A stretch of 64,000 bases of DNA from Streptomyces sp. C10-9-1. GTDB taxonomy: Bacteria > Actinomycetota > Actinomycetes > Streptomycetales > Streptomycetaceae. The notes beneath the pieces are model-generated. The model was not told where the DNA came from. It ran no database searches and worked only from the letters and a program-made list of their open reading frames with translations. The stretch is taken from assembly GCF_024497955.1 (NCBI RefSeq), contig NZ_JANHKP010000011.1, positions 124,001-188,000 of the forward strand, given 5' to 3'. The translations under genes were made by a program, and so were the position numbers. Below, piece by piece: positions 8,097 through 16,721 of this stretch; the first letter of the stretch is position 1; every line of letters begins with the position of its first letter.

Positions 8097-8480
8097 TCAC
8101 CGGCCGACTCCCGGTGCCGCGCCGAGATCGGGGGGCAGGTCGCGGATGCCGCGGCGCAGGTGCTCGACGTGGTGGAGCGCCTGGTCGAGGAGTTCGGCGA
8201 CGTGGTTGTCGTACAGCGCGTAGACGATCGACCGCCCCTGCCGCTCGCCGGTGACCAGGCCGAGGTTGCGCAGCAGGCGGAGCTGGTGGGAGCAGGCCGA
8301 GGGCTCCATGTCGACGGCGGCTGCGAGGTCGCCGACCGAGGCGGGCCCCTGCCGGAGCCGGGCCAGGATGTACAGCCGTGACGGCGTGGCCAGGGCCTGG
8401 AGGGTCGCGGCGACTTCCGCTGCGCCCACCGTGTCGAGCCGTTCGCGCGTACTGCTGCCGGCGTTCGTTCCATGGCCCAT
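8097..8480 (-). CDS. ArsR/SmtB-family metalloregulator, CzrA-like alpha-5 site
   Basis: A 127-residue winged-helix repressor with LATPSRLYILARLRQGPASV, the recognition helix MEPSACSHQLRLLRNLGLV and the wing GRSIVYALYD. The last helix has Asp91, His93, His104 and His107, exactly the D-x-H ... H-x-x-H spacing of the alpha-5 zinc/cobalt site of CzrA and SmtB. No cysteine site of the ArsR alpha-3 type is present. It therefore should release DNA upon binding Zn(II) or Co(II) (known for the family). It is divergent from the P-type ATPase gene and shares the 92-base intergenic region, where a TGAA-N6-TTCA operator lies, so it probably represses both itself and the pump. Confidence 0.9.
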   Translation of the reverse strand: MGHGTNAGSSTRERLDTVGAAEVAATLQALATPSRLYILARLRQGPASVGDLAAAVDMEPSACSHQLRLLRNLGLVTGERQGRSIVYALYDNHVAELLDQALHHVEHLRRGIRDLPPDLGAAPGVGR

Positions 8481-8503
8481 GAGGCCATGATACGGACGAC
8501 ACG

Positions 8504-8517
8504 TGAAGACCTGTTCA
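8504..8517. promoter_or_regulatory. Putative ArsR operator, TGAA-N6-TTCA
   Basis: The inverted repeat TGAAGACCTGTTCA lies between the divergent arsR and ATPase genes. Its half-site spacing matches the 12-2-12 operators of SmtB/CzrA (core TGAA-N6-TTCA). A further ATTCA at 8521-8525 adds a half site. The position would block transcription in both directions. Confidence 0.6.
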
Positions 8518-8572
8518 GATATTCAGCTATCGTGGCCGTGTCGTCCGTCCGCCCGTGAAGGGTTGCGCTGTC

Positions 8573-10555
8573 ATGCCTCCTGTCCTGGAACGGCCCTCGC
8601 CGCCCGTTGCCGACACACCGTCCGCCGTCCCGCGGCGGCGCACCCGCATCCTGGCTCTCCCCGAGGCCAGGCAGGCGCTCGCGGCCCTCGTCCTGTTCCT
8701 CGCGGCCCTCCCGCTCCACCTGCTGGATGCTCCCGTGTGGCTCTGGGGCCCCCTGCTCGCGGCCACCTACGTCACCGGCGGATGGGAGCCCGGCCGGGAG
8801 GGGCTGAAGGCCCTCAGGGAGAAGTCGCTGGACGTGGACCTGCTGATGGTGGTCGCGGCCCTCGGCGCCGCCGCGATCGGCCAGGTCCTCGACGGCGCGC
8901 TGCTGGTCGTCATCTTCGCCACCTCCGGCGCCCTGGAGGCCGTCGCCACCGCCCGTACCGCCGACTCCGTGCGCGGCCTGCTCGACCTGGCACCGGAGAC
9001 CGCGACGCGGATCGCGGACGACGGCACCGAGGAGTCCGTACCGGCGGACTCCCTCGCCGTGGGCGATGTCGTCCTCGTACGGCCCGGCGAGCGGATCGGC
9101 GCCGACGGCCGGGTCCTCGACGGCGCGGGGGAGGTCGACCAGGCCACCATCACCGGCGAACCGCTGCCCGCGGCCAAGCAGCCCGGTGACGAGGTGTTCG
9201 CCGGGACCCTGAACGGCTCCGGCGCGCTGCGGGTGAGGGTCGAGCGCGACCCGTCGGATTCGGTGATCGCCCGGATCGTCGCCATGGTCGAGGAAGCGGC
9301 CCGGACGAAGGCGCCGACCCAGCTGTTCATCGAGAAGGTCGAGCAGCGCTACAGCCTCGGCATGGTCGCGGCCACGTTGCTGATCTTCGTGATCCCGCTG
9401 CTCATGGGATCCGCGCTGGAGCCCACGCTGCTACGGGCGATGACCTTCATGATCGTGGCCTCGCCGTGCGCGGTGGTCCTCGCCACGATGCCGCCGCTGC
9501 TCTCGGCGATGGCCAACGCGGGCCGCCACGGAGTGCTGGTCAAGTCCGCCGTCGTCATGGAGCGGCTCGGGCAGATCGACGCGGTCGCACTCGACAAGAC
9601 CGGCACCCTCACCGAAGGGGCCCCGCGGCTGACCGATCTGCGCCTCCTGGACGCGCCCGGCCTGGGCGAGAGCGGGCTCCTGCGCCTCGCGGCGTCGGCC
9701 GAGCACCCCAGTGAGCACCCCCTCGCCCGCGCGGTGGTGGAGGCCGCCCAGGCCCGTGGGCTGGACCTGGCGCCTGCGGTCGGCTTCTCCTCCGCCCCCG
9801 GCACCGGCGTCACCGCCACGGTCGACGGCCGCGCCGTCGCGGTCGGCAGCCCCGCCCGCCTCCTCGACGACCCCGCCCACCCGGCCGCCGCTCTGGTCGA
9901 CGAACTGGAGGAGGAGGGGCGCGCCGCCGTTCTCGTCGTCCTCGACGGCCGCCCGGCCGGTGTGCTCGGGATCGCCGACCGCCTCCGCCCCGAGGCCGCC
10001 GCCGCCACCCGCGCCCTGGCCGAACTGACCCGCCGCGCCCCGGTCCTGGTCACCGGCGACAACCCGCGCGCCGCCGCCCGGCTCGCCGCCGAGGTCGGCA
10101 TCACCGACGTGCGGGCCGGTCTCCTGCCCCAGGACAAGGTCGCCGTCGTCCGCGAACTCCAGGGCGGCGGTGCCAAGGTCCTGGTCGTCGGCGACGGCGT
10201 CAACGACGCCCCCGCGCTCGCCGCCGCCCACACCGGCATCGCCATGGGGCGAGCCGGATCCGACCTCGCCCTGGAGACCGCCGACGCCGTCGTCGTCCGC
10301 GACGAACTCGCCACCGTCGCCACCGTGGTGAACCTGTCCCGCCGCGCCCGGCGCCTCGTGATCCAGAACCTCGTCATCGCGGGCACCTTCATCGCCGTCC
10401 TGGCCGCCTGGGACCTCGTCGGCACCCTGCCCCTGCCGCTCGGCGTGGCGGGACACGAGGGGTCCACCGTCCTCGTCGGCCTCAACGGCCTGCGGCTGCT
10501 CGCCGACGGTGCCTGGCGTCGTGCCCGCCCGTCGGCTGGCCCGGACGCGCCGTGA
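8573..10555 (+). CDS. P1B-type heavy-metal ATPase, SPC (P1B-4) class
   Basis: A 660-residue metal-exporting P-type ATPase lacking any N-terminal metal-binding domain. It has the actuator TITGEPLPAAK, membrane motif SPC (Ser297-Pro298-Cys299) in place of CPC, the phosphorylation site DKTGTLTEG (Asp341), the hinge GDGVNDAPALA, and HEGST (His628) in the last membrane region. SPC together with HEG(S/G)T defines the P1B-4 group, whose members export Co(II), Zn(II), Ni(II) or Fe(II). Only about six clear membrane segments are seen, as expected for this group. The ATG at 8573 follows AAGGG; a GTG at 8555 is also open. Divergent from an ArsR repressor with a zinc/cobalt-type site, which supports Co/Zn export and induction by these metals. 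A hairpin terminator follows. Confidence 0.92.
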   Translation: MPPVLERPSPPVADTPSAVPRRRTRILALPEARQALAALVLFLAALPLHLLDAPVWLWGPLLAATYVTGGWEPGREGLKALREKSLDVDLLMVVAALGAAAIGQVLDGALLVVIFATSGALEAVATARTADSVRGLLDLAPETATRIADDGTEESVPADSLAVGDVVLVRPGERIGADGRVLDGAGEVDQATITGEPLPAAKQPGDEVFAGTLNGSGALRVRVERDPSDSVIARIVAMVEEAARTKAPTQLFIEKVEQRYSLGMVAATLLIFVIPLLMGSALEPTLLRAMTFMIVASPCAVVLATMPPLLSAMANAGRHGVLVKSAVVMERLGQIDAVALDKTGTLTEGAPRLTDLRLLDAPGLGESGLLRLAASAEHPSEHPLARAVVEAAQARGLDLAPAVGFSSAPGTGVTATVDGRAVAVGSPARLLDDPAHPAAALVDELEEEGRAAVLVVLDGRPAGVLGIADRLRPEAAAATRALAELTRRAPVLVTGDNPRAAARLAAEVGITDVRAGLLPQDKVAVVRELQGGGAKVLVVGDGVNDAPALAAAHTGIAMGRAGSDLALETADAVVVRDELATVATVVNLSRRARRLVIQNLVIAGTFIAVLAAWDLVGTLPLPLGVAGHEGSTVLVGLNGLRLLADGAWRRARPSAGPDAP

Positions 10556-10582
10556 GCGGGCGCGTGAACCGGTGGAAGGGGA

Positions 10583-10606
10583 CCGCCCCCGCGCGGGCGG
10601 GGGCGG
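10583..10606 (+). terminator. Terminator hairpin after the metal ATPase
   Basis: Perfect 10-bp stem CCGCCCCCGC / GCGGGGGCGG with a 4-base loop, 27 bases past the ATPase stop. Confidence 0.65.
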
Positions 10607-10779
10607 CCCCCGCCGAACGCTGATGGAGGGGCGGGCCCCGGCCGGACCGCGTTGCCGACCTGTTCCCGGGACGGCCCTCGGGAGGAGGGGCCCCTCCTCC
10701 CGGCCGCCATGCCCGCGAACACCGGTGCGGCACGCGGTCCGCGACGCGGTGCCGGCACTCCTCCGCGCTCGCCCCACCC

Positions 10780-10842
10780 GTGGTGGCCCCCGTCGCGCCA
10801 CGCAACTGCTGTGCGGCGCGGGGAAGAGACGGGGGCCACCAC
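10780..10842 (-). terminator. Long hairpin downstream of the ART-like gene
   Basis: GTGGTGGCCCCCGTC (10780-10794) pairs perfectly with 10828-10842, and an inner GCGCC/GGCGC stem (10795-10799 with 10815-10819) extends it. It lies 110 bases past the stop of the minus-strand gene at 10953 and probably ends its transcript. The surrounding 10607-10952 otherwise holds no gene that I can support. Confidence 0.5.
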
Positions 10843-10952
10843 GCGCGGGGGCGCCGCCCGGATGCCGTGGCGTCCGGCCGGGCCCCGCTCGGATCCTCCC
10901 GCAGGGCCCGGCGCCGCCGCCTGCCGTGCGCCGAGGCCCCGGGCGCAGTCGT

Positions 10953-12023
10953 TCAGGAGGTGTTGGGCTGTGCGCCGCCTGATCCGTGGCCGGTTCGGTC
11001 GACGATGGCGCGGACCGTCACGGGTGCGGTGCGATCGGCGATCCAGCCGCCCTCGCTGTGGCTCCCCTGGGCCAGGTACCTCGCCTGGACGTCCACGACG
11101 ACGAGCGCGTTGTTGTAGCTGAAACCTTCGGCGATGCCGGGACTGGTCGTGAATTCCGGCAACACGCCGCCGAGGCCGACCTGGTCCTGGACAGCCTGCC
11201 TGGAGGGACGGCCCGTCTCCGCCGAAGCCGTGTCTCCTGACGCCGACCCGTTCCTCGCCATGGCCTCGGCCACGCCGATCCGCGTTCCCCGCCAGAGCGT
11301 GACGGTCCTGTCCGGGGCGACGGCCACCGCGTCCGCGACCTCCGCTTGCGGCGTGGGCTGCGGAAGCCTGTCGCGGTAGTACTCGTCGAAGTCGTCCGTG
11401 TCCGAGTCGTAGTTGGGATCGCTTTCGGGGAGCCGGGTCGGGCCGGTCGAGTAGCGGATCGGGCCGTCGGCAGCCGACTCGGTTCCCTCGGTCACCAGCG
11501 TCTCGAAACCGAGCGCGTAGTCCGACGCGGCTCCGGAGGACGAGGGCACCGTGTACGCCACTCCCCGGTCCAGTTCCGTCGGCCGGTTGACGACCTCCGG
11601 GGCTTCCCGCGCGCCGGCGTCCGCGACGGCTCCCGCCGTCCCTGCCACCTCGGTGCGCCCGGCGCCCGACTCGCGCGAGCCCTCCCCGCCGCGCCCGCCG
11701 CTCTCGCTGTCCACGACCCGGACCTCGCCGCCGCGCCCGGCGCCGGCCGGCCCTTCGACGGCGCCCGGCCCGAACTCGCCGCCCTCGGGCAGCCCCGAGA
11801 AGACGGCCGACAGGATGCCGAGACCGAAGTTGACCTTGTCGACGGTCGTCTCCGGGGGCGGCGCCGCGTCGGGGTCGGTGAACGGAACGTACGGACTGGT
11901 GCAGTTCGGCCCGACGCACGCGGCGGAGGCCGTGGAAGCCAGGAGGAACTGGCTGCCGAGCAAAGCCGCTGTTACGGCCCCCACCGTGGCAACGGCCGTT
12001 CTGCGGGTTCTCGTGTTCCTCAC
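10953..12023 (-). CDS. Secreted ADP-ribosyltransferase-like toxin candidate (copy 1)
   Basis: A 356-residue exported protein. Residues 1-35 are a Sec signal ending STASA before ACVGPNC; 80-145 form a Gly/Glu/Ala-rich linker; 150-356 form the folded part. In the C-terminal half TLWRGTR (Arg245), PEFTTSPGIAEGFS (Thr293-Ser294) and SHSEGGWIADRTAPVTV (Glu324) occur in the order and spacing of the Arg, S-T-S and Glu motifs of R-S-E class ADP-ribosyltransferases. The fold assignment is inferred from these motifs only; the ExE pair is not typical. The GTG start has AAGGAGAG upstream. A close paralogue whose 5' end is destroyed lies at 31287, and all three motif residues are kept there. The linker and TVP segment could be a processing region. 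Target unknown. Confidence 0.6.
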   Translation of the reverse strand: MRNTRTRRTAVATVGAVTAALLGSQFLLASTASAACVGPNCTSPYVPFTDPDAAPPPETTVDKVNFGLGILSAVFSGLPEGGEFGPGAVEGPAGAGRGGEVRVVDSESGGRGGEGSRESGAGRTEVAGTAGAVADAGAREAPEVVNRPTELDRGVAYTVPSSSGAASDYALGFETLVTEGTESAADGPIRYSTGPTRLPESDPNYDSDTDDFDEYYRDRLPQPTPQAEVADAVAVAPDRTVTLWRGTRIGVAEAMARNGSASGDTASAETGRPSRQAVQDQVGLGGVLPEFTTSPGIAEGFSYNNALVVVDVQARYLAQGSHSEGGWIADRTAPVTVRAIVDRTGHGSGGAQPNTS

Positions 12024-12090
12024 GAATTATCTCTCCTTCTGGTTGGTGTCATCCGAATCGTGGGCAACGGCGGTCTTGGGGATGCGCCTT

Positions 12091-12240
12091 TGCGTGTGGG
12101 GCCGAAAGGCGTGCCGTTGCGGACGCGCCCGCGGTCACCGGGCGGCTTTGTCGCTTCAGAAACGGCTGTGACGGTGCGGCCTTCGTGCGTGGGGCCGAAA
12201 GGCGTGCCGTTGGGACTGCCCGCCCGCGGTCACCGGGCGG
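12091..12240. repeat. Two copies of a 55-bp direct repeat in the leader of the ART-like gene
   Basis: Bases 12091-12145 and 12186-12240 are nearly identical (shared core GGGGCCGAAAGGCGTGCCGT and a shared end CCCGCGGTCACCGGGCGG), with period 95. They lie 70-220 bases upstream of the GTG start of the secreted protein, in the expected promoter or leader region. Neither copy codes for a recognisable protein. The repeats contain CCCGCGGTCACCGGG, itself partly palindromic. They may be regulator-binding sites or leader structure. Confidence 0.7.
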
Positions 12241-12689
12241 AGAGTTGGCTCGACAGTACACGCCAAGTCCCTTCTAGGTAAGCGTTGTTGGCTTCTCTTT
12301 CCGGCGTCGTCCCCCGGTCCGGACATGGCGGAGGCGTCGTGGTGATTGCCCGAGTCGACCGCGAATCAGAGGCGGGAGTGTTACGTCCCGGCTGGGCTCC
12401 GCGGTCGGCGCGATGCGTTGGAGGCTCTCGTCCTCCTCGCCGAGGGGTTTCGGCTCACGGCCGGATGCGACGGGCGGATGGCGGGCCGTTGTCGCGCTCG
12501 CAGTCCGCTCGTGTGCGGTCAGCAGGAGCGTCCGTAACTGCCTGAGCTGCGAAAACACCGGGTCATGTGGTCAGGGTGAACGAGCCCCGCCGGGCCGGAA
12601 TGCAAAGAGTGGGTAAAGCGCCGGGATGGCTGGGCGGCCGGAGTGTCTCCCCTCGCAAGACGCAGTCGACTGAGGGAGCGCAGGTCGGG
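12241..12689. other. Stretch without a convincing gene
   Basis: Between the repeats and the next possible start I see no gene I can support. A minus-strand frame (12274-12558, 94 codons) is open and includes LLLTAHERTASATTARH, but it has no clear ribosome site or family. Confidence 0.3.
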
Positions 12690-13394
12690 ATGAGGGCCGG
12701 ATTCAGACGGGAAGCGACCGCCGCGGCGGTTCTTGCGGCGTTATTCGCGAGCGCCGGCGCGACGGCCGCGCCGGCTTCGGTGGACCGTTTGCACAAGAAT
12801 CACGTCCTGGTGGTTGGTGTGCATGCGAAGGGCAGGGCGCATGTCGGCCCCGATGCGGTCGAAGTTGCTTTAGCCGACCGCCGCTTCACTCCCGGCATTT
12901 CGCTGAAGTCCTCCGCAGGAAACGTCTCGTGGGGGCGCTTCGAGCATCTTTCTGCGGTGCGCAAGAAGGCCGTCTGCCCTGTCGGGCTGCCCGTGGACTC
13001 ACTCCCGCGCGATTCTCGCGAGAACAGGCCCGAAACCGTGCGTCTGCTGAACTCGGAGGATTTGGGGAAGGGCAAGGTCCAGGACAGCCCGCCCGCGCGG
13101 TTGCCCGGGCTTTTCTGCGGCTGGAGCGGACTGTCCGCCCCCGGTGCCTTCTCCTCCCGGCTTCAGACCGCGAGGAACACTCCGGGCGGCCCGGTCCACG
13201 CGCTGAACGCCCCTCTCGGCCTGCACCCGCGGACGCCGGCGCACCGCCGCCCGGCGGACGACCCGGACGGCAGCCCCGACGGCGTCTCCGACGATCGGGT
13301 CGCGCGCTGCGGGCACCGCGAGGCTGTCCGGTTCCGTGCGGGCGAGGACGAGGGGCACGGTGCCGTCACCTCCTCGCGGACGGCCGTCAGTTGA
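12690..13394 (+). CDS. Possible secreted protein, unknown; contains a TTA codon
   Basis: An open frame of 234 codons from ATG 12690. Its first residues (MRAGFRREATAAAVLAALFA, cut at SAGATAAP) look like a genuine Sec signal. The next 100 residues include VLVVGVHAKGRAHVGPDAVE and a CPVGLP motif; after about residue 115 the protein becomes Pro/Arg-rich and loses coding character, so the real gene may be frameshifted near 13060. The leucine of VALADRR is encoded by TTA, the bldA-dependent codon that is rare in streptomycetes. Ribosome site is weak (GGTCGGG). I do not recognise the family. Confidence 0.3.
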   Translation: MRAGFRREATAAAVLAALFASAGATAAPASVDRLHKNHVLVVGVHAKGRAHVGPDAVEVALADRRFTPGISLKSSAGNVSWGRFEHLSAVRKKAVCPVGLPVDSLPRDSRENRPETVRLLNSEDLGKGKVQDSPPARLPGLFCGWSGLSAPGAFSSRLQTARNTPGGPVHALNAPLGLHPRTPAHRRPADDPDGSPDGVSDDRVARCGHREAVRFRAGEDEGHGAVTSSRTAVS

Positions 13395-13879
13395 CGGTCC
13401 CGGTCGTCCCCCGTGGCGCCGACGGCGCGGGGCCGGAGACGGCGCCGGCCGGGGAGGCCCCGGCGGCGGGCACCTCTGCCGCACCCTCCACGGAGCCCGT
13501 TCGCTCGGCCGGGCCCGTCGTGGTGGGTGACGGCGCGGCGCGGGCGGCGACGCAACCCCCGCTCCGGGTACGCCGCTCGACGACGGGCGGACGCGATGGG
13601 CGCGGGTCCCGGAGAGACGGCCGCGACCCGGCTGCCACCGGCGGCGGCACCACCGCCACCGCGCTGGACGTCACCGATGCCGACCTGGTGCCGGTCGGGG
13701 TCGTGGCACTGAAGCACACCCGACGGAAGCGCTCACGGCACCGGCGCATGGCCGGGCATGACACCGCCGTGGTGCTCGCGCGGGGTTCTGGCCACCTCGC
13801 AGGAGGCCCTGGAACGAGGCACTCCACGTCCGAGCAGGCGTCGGGGCGAAGCCGGCGTCATCTTCGAGAAAGGGACCGA
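13395..13879. other. No supported gene
   Basis: GC-rich sequence with long spurious frames in all registers; I see no family motif or good ribosome site until AAGGGA before 13880. Confidence 0.4.
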
Positions 13880-14905
13880 ATGTCCGGAACGGTCTGCCCA
13901 GATTGCTGGATCCTCATGCCGACCGAGGAATCGGCATGCCATTGCCCCGGGGCCGGGGCGAACGCGTACGAGGACCAAGACCCCTTCGCCGAGACCTGGG
14001 TCCGTCCCTATGTCAACCTGGGTGAAGGCCCCGAACACACCTCAGCCGTCCACGAGGAGCGGCCGTCGGGGGAGGCAGGCTCCGCCGGAGAGCAACGCAC
14101 CGCCCCGGGGCCGGCGGCCGGCGCCATGCAGGGGGGTCTCCCGGGGCAGTCGAGGTGGTGGGCGACCCCGGAGCGAGGCGGCACGGACCCGGTAGCGGAG
14201 TCCCTGCACGGGCAGGAACCGACGACCGCCCCCCTTCCGGAACTTCTCCGTGACGACGTGCACGGGGCTCCGTGGTACGTGGAGGCGCAGCCCGTGGAGG
14301 AGGGGCACACCATCCGGTTGCACCGGGTCGACGCCAGCCGACCGCACCCGGATCCCGGTGCCGGCGCACCGGCAGACCGCCGTTCCCGGGGCAGGCACTC
14401 CTCGCACGCCCGCCCCGCCCGGTGGGGAGCGCCGGGCAGAGGCGTCGGGCTGTCGGCCGCGATCATGGCCGTGGTCGGTACCGTGGCACTGGCCCACGTG
14501 ATCGCCGAACGGGCGGAAACGTACCGGCGGGTGGCGCCGATGGCGCCACCCGAATCGGTTCCGGTCCGTGACGCGTCCGCGGCGCCGACCGGTGGTCCGT
14601 CTCCCGAGACCGGCACCTCCCGGAGTCGTTCAACGCCCGGGCAGCACGACACGAAGCGCCCCGCGCTCCAGGTCACGGCGCTGTGCTGCGGTGCCCAGGG
14701 ACCGGAGATCGCGGAGCTTCAGCTGTGGCTGAGGCAGATCAGGCTCTACGACGGTCTTGTCCACGGAACCTACACCCGGCGAGTGGAGCGCGCCGTGGCC
14801 GAGTACCAGAGGAGCCGGGGGATCACCGGGGACGCCGTCGGGGAGTACGGACCGGCGACCCGGGAGGCGCTACAGCGTGAGGTGCGTGCCTCCATCGGTC
14901 CCTGA
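13880..14905 (+). CDS. Membrane protein with N-terminal Cys cluster and C-terminal peptidoglycan-binding domain
   Basis: A 341-residue protein. The N-terminus MSGTVCPDCWILMPTEES carries Cys6 and Cys9, followed by Cys20 and Cys22, a small zinc-ribbon-like cluster. A long disordered, Pro/Gly/Glu-rich segment follows to residue about 190, then one membrane helix (VGLSAAIMAVVGTVALAHVI, residues about 191-210) and a Ser/Thr/Pro linker. The end (residues 275-335: EIAELQLWLRQIRLYDG then VERAVAEYQRSRGI and YGPATREALQ) is a PG_binding_1 domain that holds the protein to the cell wall. Topology is therefore cytoplasmic N-terminus and outside C-terminus. AAGGGA seven bases before ATG 13880 fixes the start. 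It faces the sigma-factor gene and could be an envelope-stress sensor, which is only a guess. Confidence 0.8.
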   Translation: MSGTVCPDCWILMPTEESACHCPGAGANAYEDQDPFAETWVRPYVNLGEGPEHTSAVHEERPSGEAGSAGEQRTAPGPAAGAMQGGLPGQSRWWATPERGGTDPVAESLHGQEPTTAPLPELLRDDVHGAPWYVEAQPVEEGHTIRLHRVDASRPHPDPGAGAPADRRSRGRHSSHARPARWGAPGRGVGLSAAIMAVVGTVALAHVIAERAETYRRVAPMAPPESVPVRDASAAPTGGPSPETGTSRSRSTPGQHDTKRPALQVTALCCGAQGPEIAELQLWLRQIRLYDGLVHGTYTRRVERAVAEYQRSRGITGDAVGEYGPATREALQREVRASIGP

Positions 14906-15563
14906 ACCCCGGATGCGCGCCTGCCGGAGCCGCTCGGCCTGACGCGGCGGGCACGGGCCGTACACCCGCCCGCCGGTGCCGGGAGGGTGTACCACCGGGA
15001 CCGTCCGGTGTCGCAGGGCCGCGGATCCGGCACGGTGCTCGACCGCGTCGCTCATGCCCCGCCCCGTGCCGGCAGGACGGTGCACGGCCGAGGTGGGTGC
15101 GCGTGCCCCCGGGCTGATCACCGGCCGGTGCGGACACGCGGTGACGCCGGCGCGCAGCCGTGGCGGGTCGTCCCGGTGAGCGGGTCGTGCGGCTTGCCCC
15201 GGCCCGCCGGGTCCGCTGCTTCGGCCCCGGTCCCAGGGCGTCACCCGTGGGGACTCCCGCCGTGCCCCTGCCGTCGTGACGGTTCATCGTCCGGACCCGG
15301 AGAGCGCCGGTGGGGGCGCCAGCACCCTCCGTCAGCGGCGCCCCGTACCGGGCCGTGCCCGTGCGCGACGGGCACCGTCCCGCGACCGCGCTTCCTCGGC
15401 ACCCCCCTTCTCCGCGCCTCCTGGGACGTCACCGTCCGCAGCCGGTGCGGAGCGCTGGGAGGCCGCACATCGCTGCGGCCGTAGGGGATCTCCGTGCGCC
15501 GTCCCGTCGGGCCGGTCCGCAGCCCGGCGCTGGTCCCCGGTGGGGTCGACGACGGGGCCTCGG
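14906..15563. other. No supported gene; possible 3' remains of the sigma-factor gene
   Basis: Very GC-rich. On the minus strand a frame different from that of the sigma gene reads LLSVTVRLDRGVTASASPSP around 15560-15650 and continues, which resembles an extracellular tail and may be the original C-terminus of that gene after a frameshift. Nothing else is recognisable. Confidence 0.3.
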
Positions 15564-16721
15564 TCACGGTGCGGGGCGACGGTGATGCGGATGCGGTGAC
15601 CCCTCGGTCGAGGCGGACGGTGACGGACAGGAGACCGGCCCGGGCACTCGGCTCGGCGGCTGCCTCCAGGACATCGGACCGTCGGCAGCAGCTGCGCAGG
15701 CAGGCTCGCCGGAAGCCCGCGTGGCCACGGGCCCTTCGGACCTCCCGGGGACCTGGCTCCCCGGGGCGACGGCGTAGAGGGCCAGCCCGACTGCGGAGGC
15801 GACGGCCAACGACGCCCCGGCCGCCGTGACGGCGTGTGCCGCGACCACCGGGTGAGCGGCTCCGGTGGCGGACGTCGCGCCGCCACCCCCGACTCCGGCC
15901 GCGGGGGTGGCGGCCGTCGTCGCGCAGGAGGAGACGTGCCGCTGGGCACCCCAGAGCATCAGGGTGCCCGGGAGTACGGCCCGCAGCCGGGAGTTGACAT
16001 CCTTCAGGTCGCGGAACGCCCTGCGGCAGGCAGGGCACTCCGCGAGGTGGTGGTTCAGGGAACGTCCCGTGGGCCTGCGTCGGCGCAGGGCGGCGGCCAT
16101 GAGCGCGGAGTGTCTTCGGCACTGGTCCGACGCGTTCGGGCCGTGGGCGTGCTCGGCGAGGTAGGCCTCCCGCAAGCCCTCGCGCGCCCGTTCCGCCAGA
16201 GACCACACACCGCTGGGGCTCAGCCCCAGGACGCCCCCCACGTCCGTCGCGCTCTCCTCCTCGACGAGGGTGAGCCAGAGGACGGCCTGCCATCGGGCCG
16301 GCAGCGAGCGGAAGCAGCGTACGACGAGATCGTCCTCCAGGCCGCGCAGCGCGAACACTTCCCCGCTCTCGTCCGCGGGGGCCTGACGCCCTGCCTCGAC
16401 ATCGTCCGTCAGCTCCGCGCGCCGGGCGGTCTGCGCCCAGTTCATCGCCGTCGTGCGCACCACGGTGAGCAGGTAGGGCCGCCAGGGACCGGTGGGCCCC
16501 CTGCCCGCGCGCACGGCCTCCAGCGTCCTTGCGAAGGCCTCGGCGGCCAGGTCCTCCGCGGTGTGCGCGTCACGGCAGCAGGTCCGTGCGTAGGCCAGCA
16601 CGGCACCGTGGTGGCGGGCGTAGACCTCGGCCATGGCCGAGGCCCCGGAACCGCAACGAATCGCTGCGGCCAGGTCCGTGTCCGGGCGGTCGGCGAACGG
16701 CCGCTCCGCGTGCTCACTCAT
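15564..16721 (-). CDS. ECF sigma factor with fused zinc-finger and membrane tail
   Basis: A 385-residue protein. Residues about 20-95 are sigma region 2 (VYARHHGAVLAYARTCCRDA, then AEDLAAEAFARTLEAV); about 140-195 are region 4 (LPARWQAVLWLTLVEEESAT, then GLSPSGVWSLAERAREGLRE). A ZAS-like anti-sigma motif follows at about residue 240 (NHHLAECPACRRAFRDL) and a single membrane helix near residue 300 (AVTAAGASLAVASAVGLALY). Fusions of a sigma factor with its own zinc-finger membrane domain occur in actinobacterial ECF52/ECF53 groups and are thought to be released or freed by an envelope signal. The ATG at 16721 has AAGGAG five bases upstream. The last 50 residues are low-complexity and may reflect a frameshift (see the following stretch). 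Confidence 0.85.
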   Translation of the reverse strand: MSEHAERPFADRPDTDLAAAIRCGSGASAMAEVYARHHGAVLAYARTCCRDAHTAEDLAAEAFARTLEAVRAGRGPTGPWRPYLLTVVRTTAMNWAQTARRAELTDDVEAGRQAPADESGEVFALRGLEDDLVVRCFRSLPARWQAVLWLTLVEEESATDVGGVLGLSPSGVWSLAERAREGLREAYLAEHAHGPNASDQCRRHSALMAAALRRRRPTGRSLNHHLAECPACRRAFRDLKDVNSRLRAVLPGTLMLWGAQRHVSSCATTAATPAAGVGGGGATSATGAAHPVVAAHAVTAAGASLAVASAVGLALYAVAPGSQVPGRSEGPVATRASGEPACAAAADGPMSWRQPPSRVPGPVSCPSPSASTEGSPHPHHRRPAP

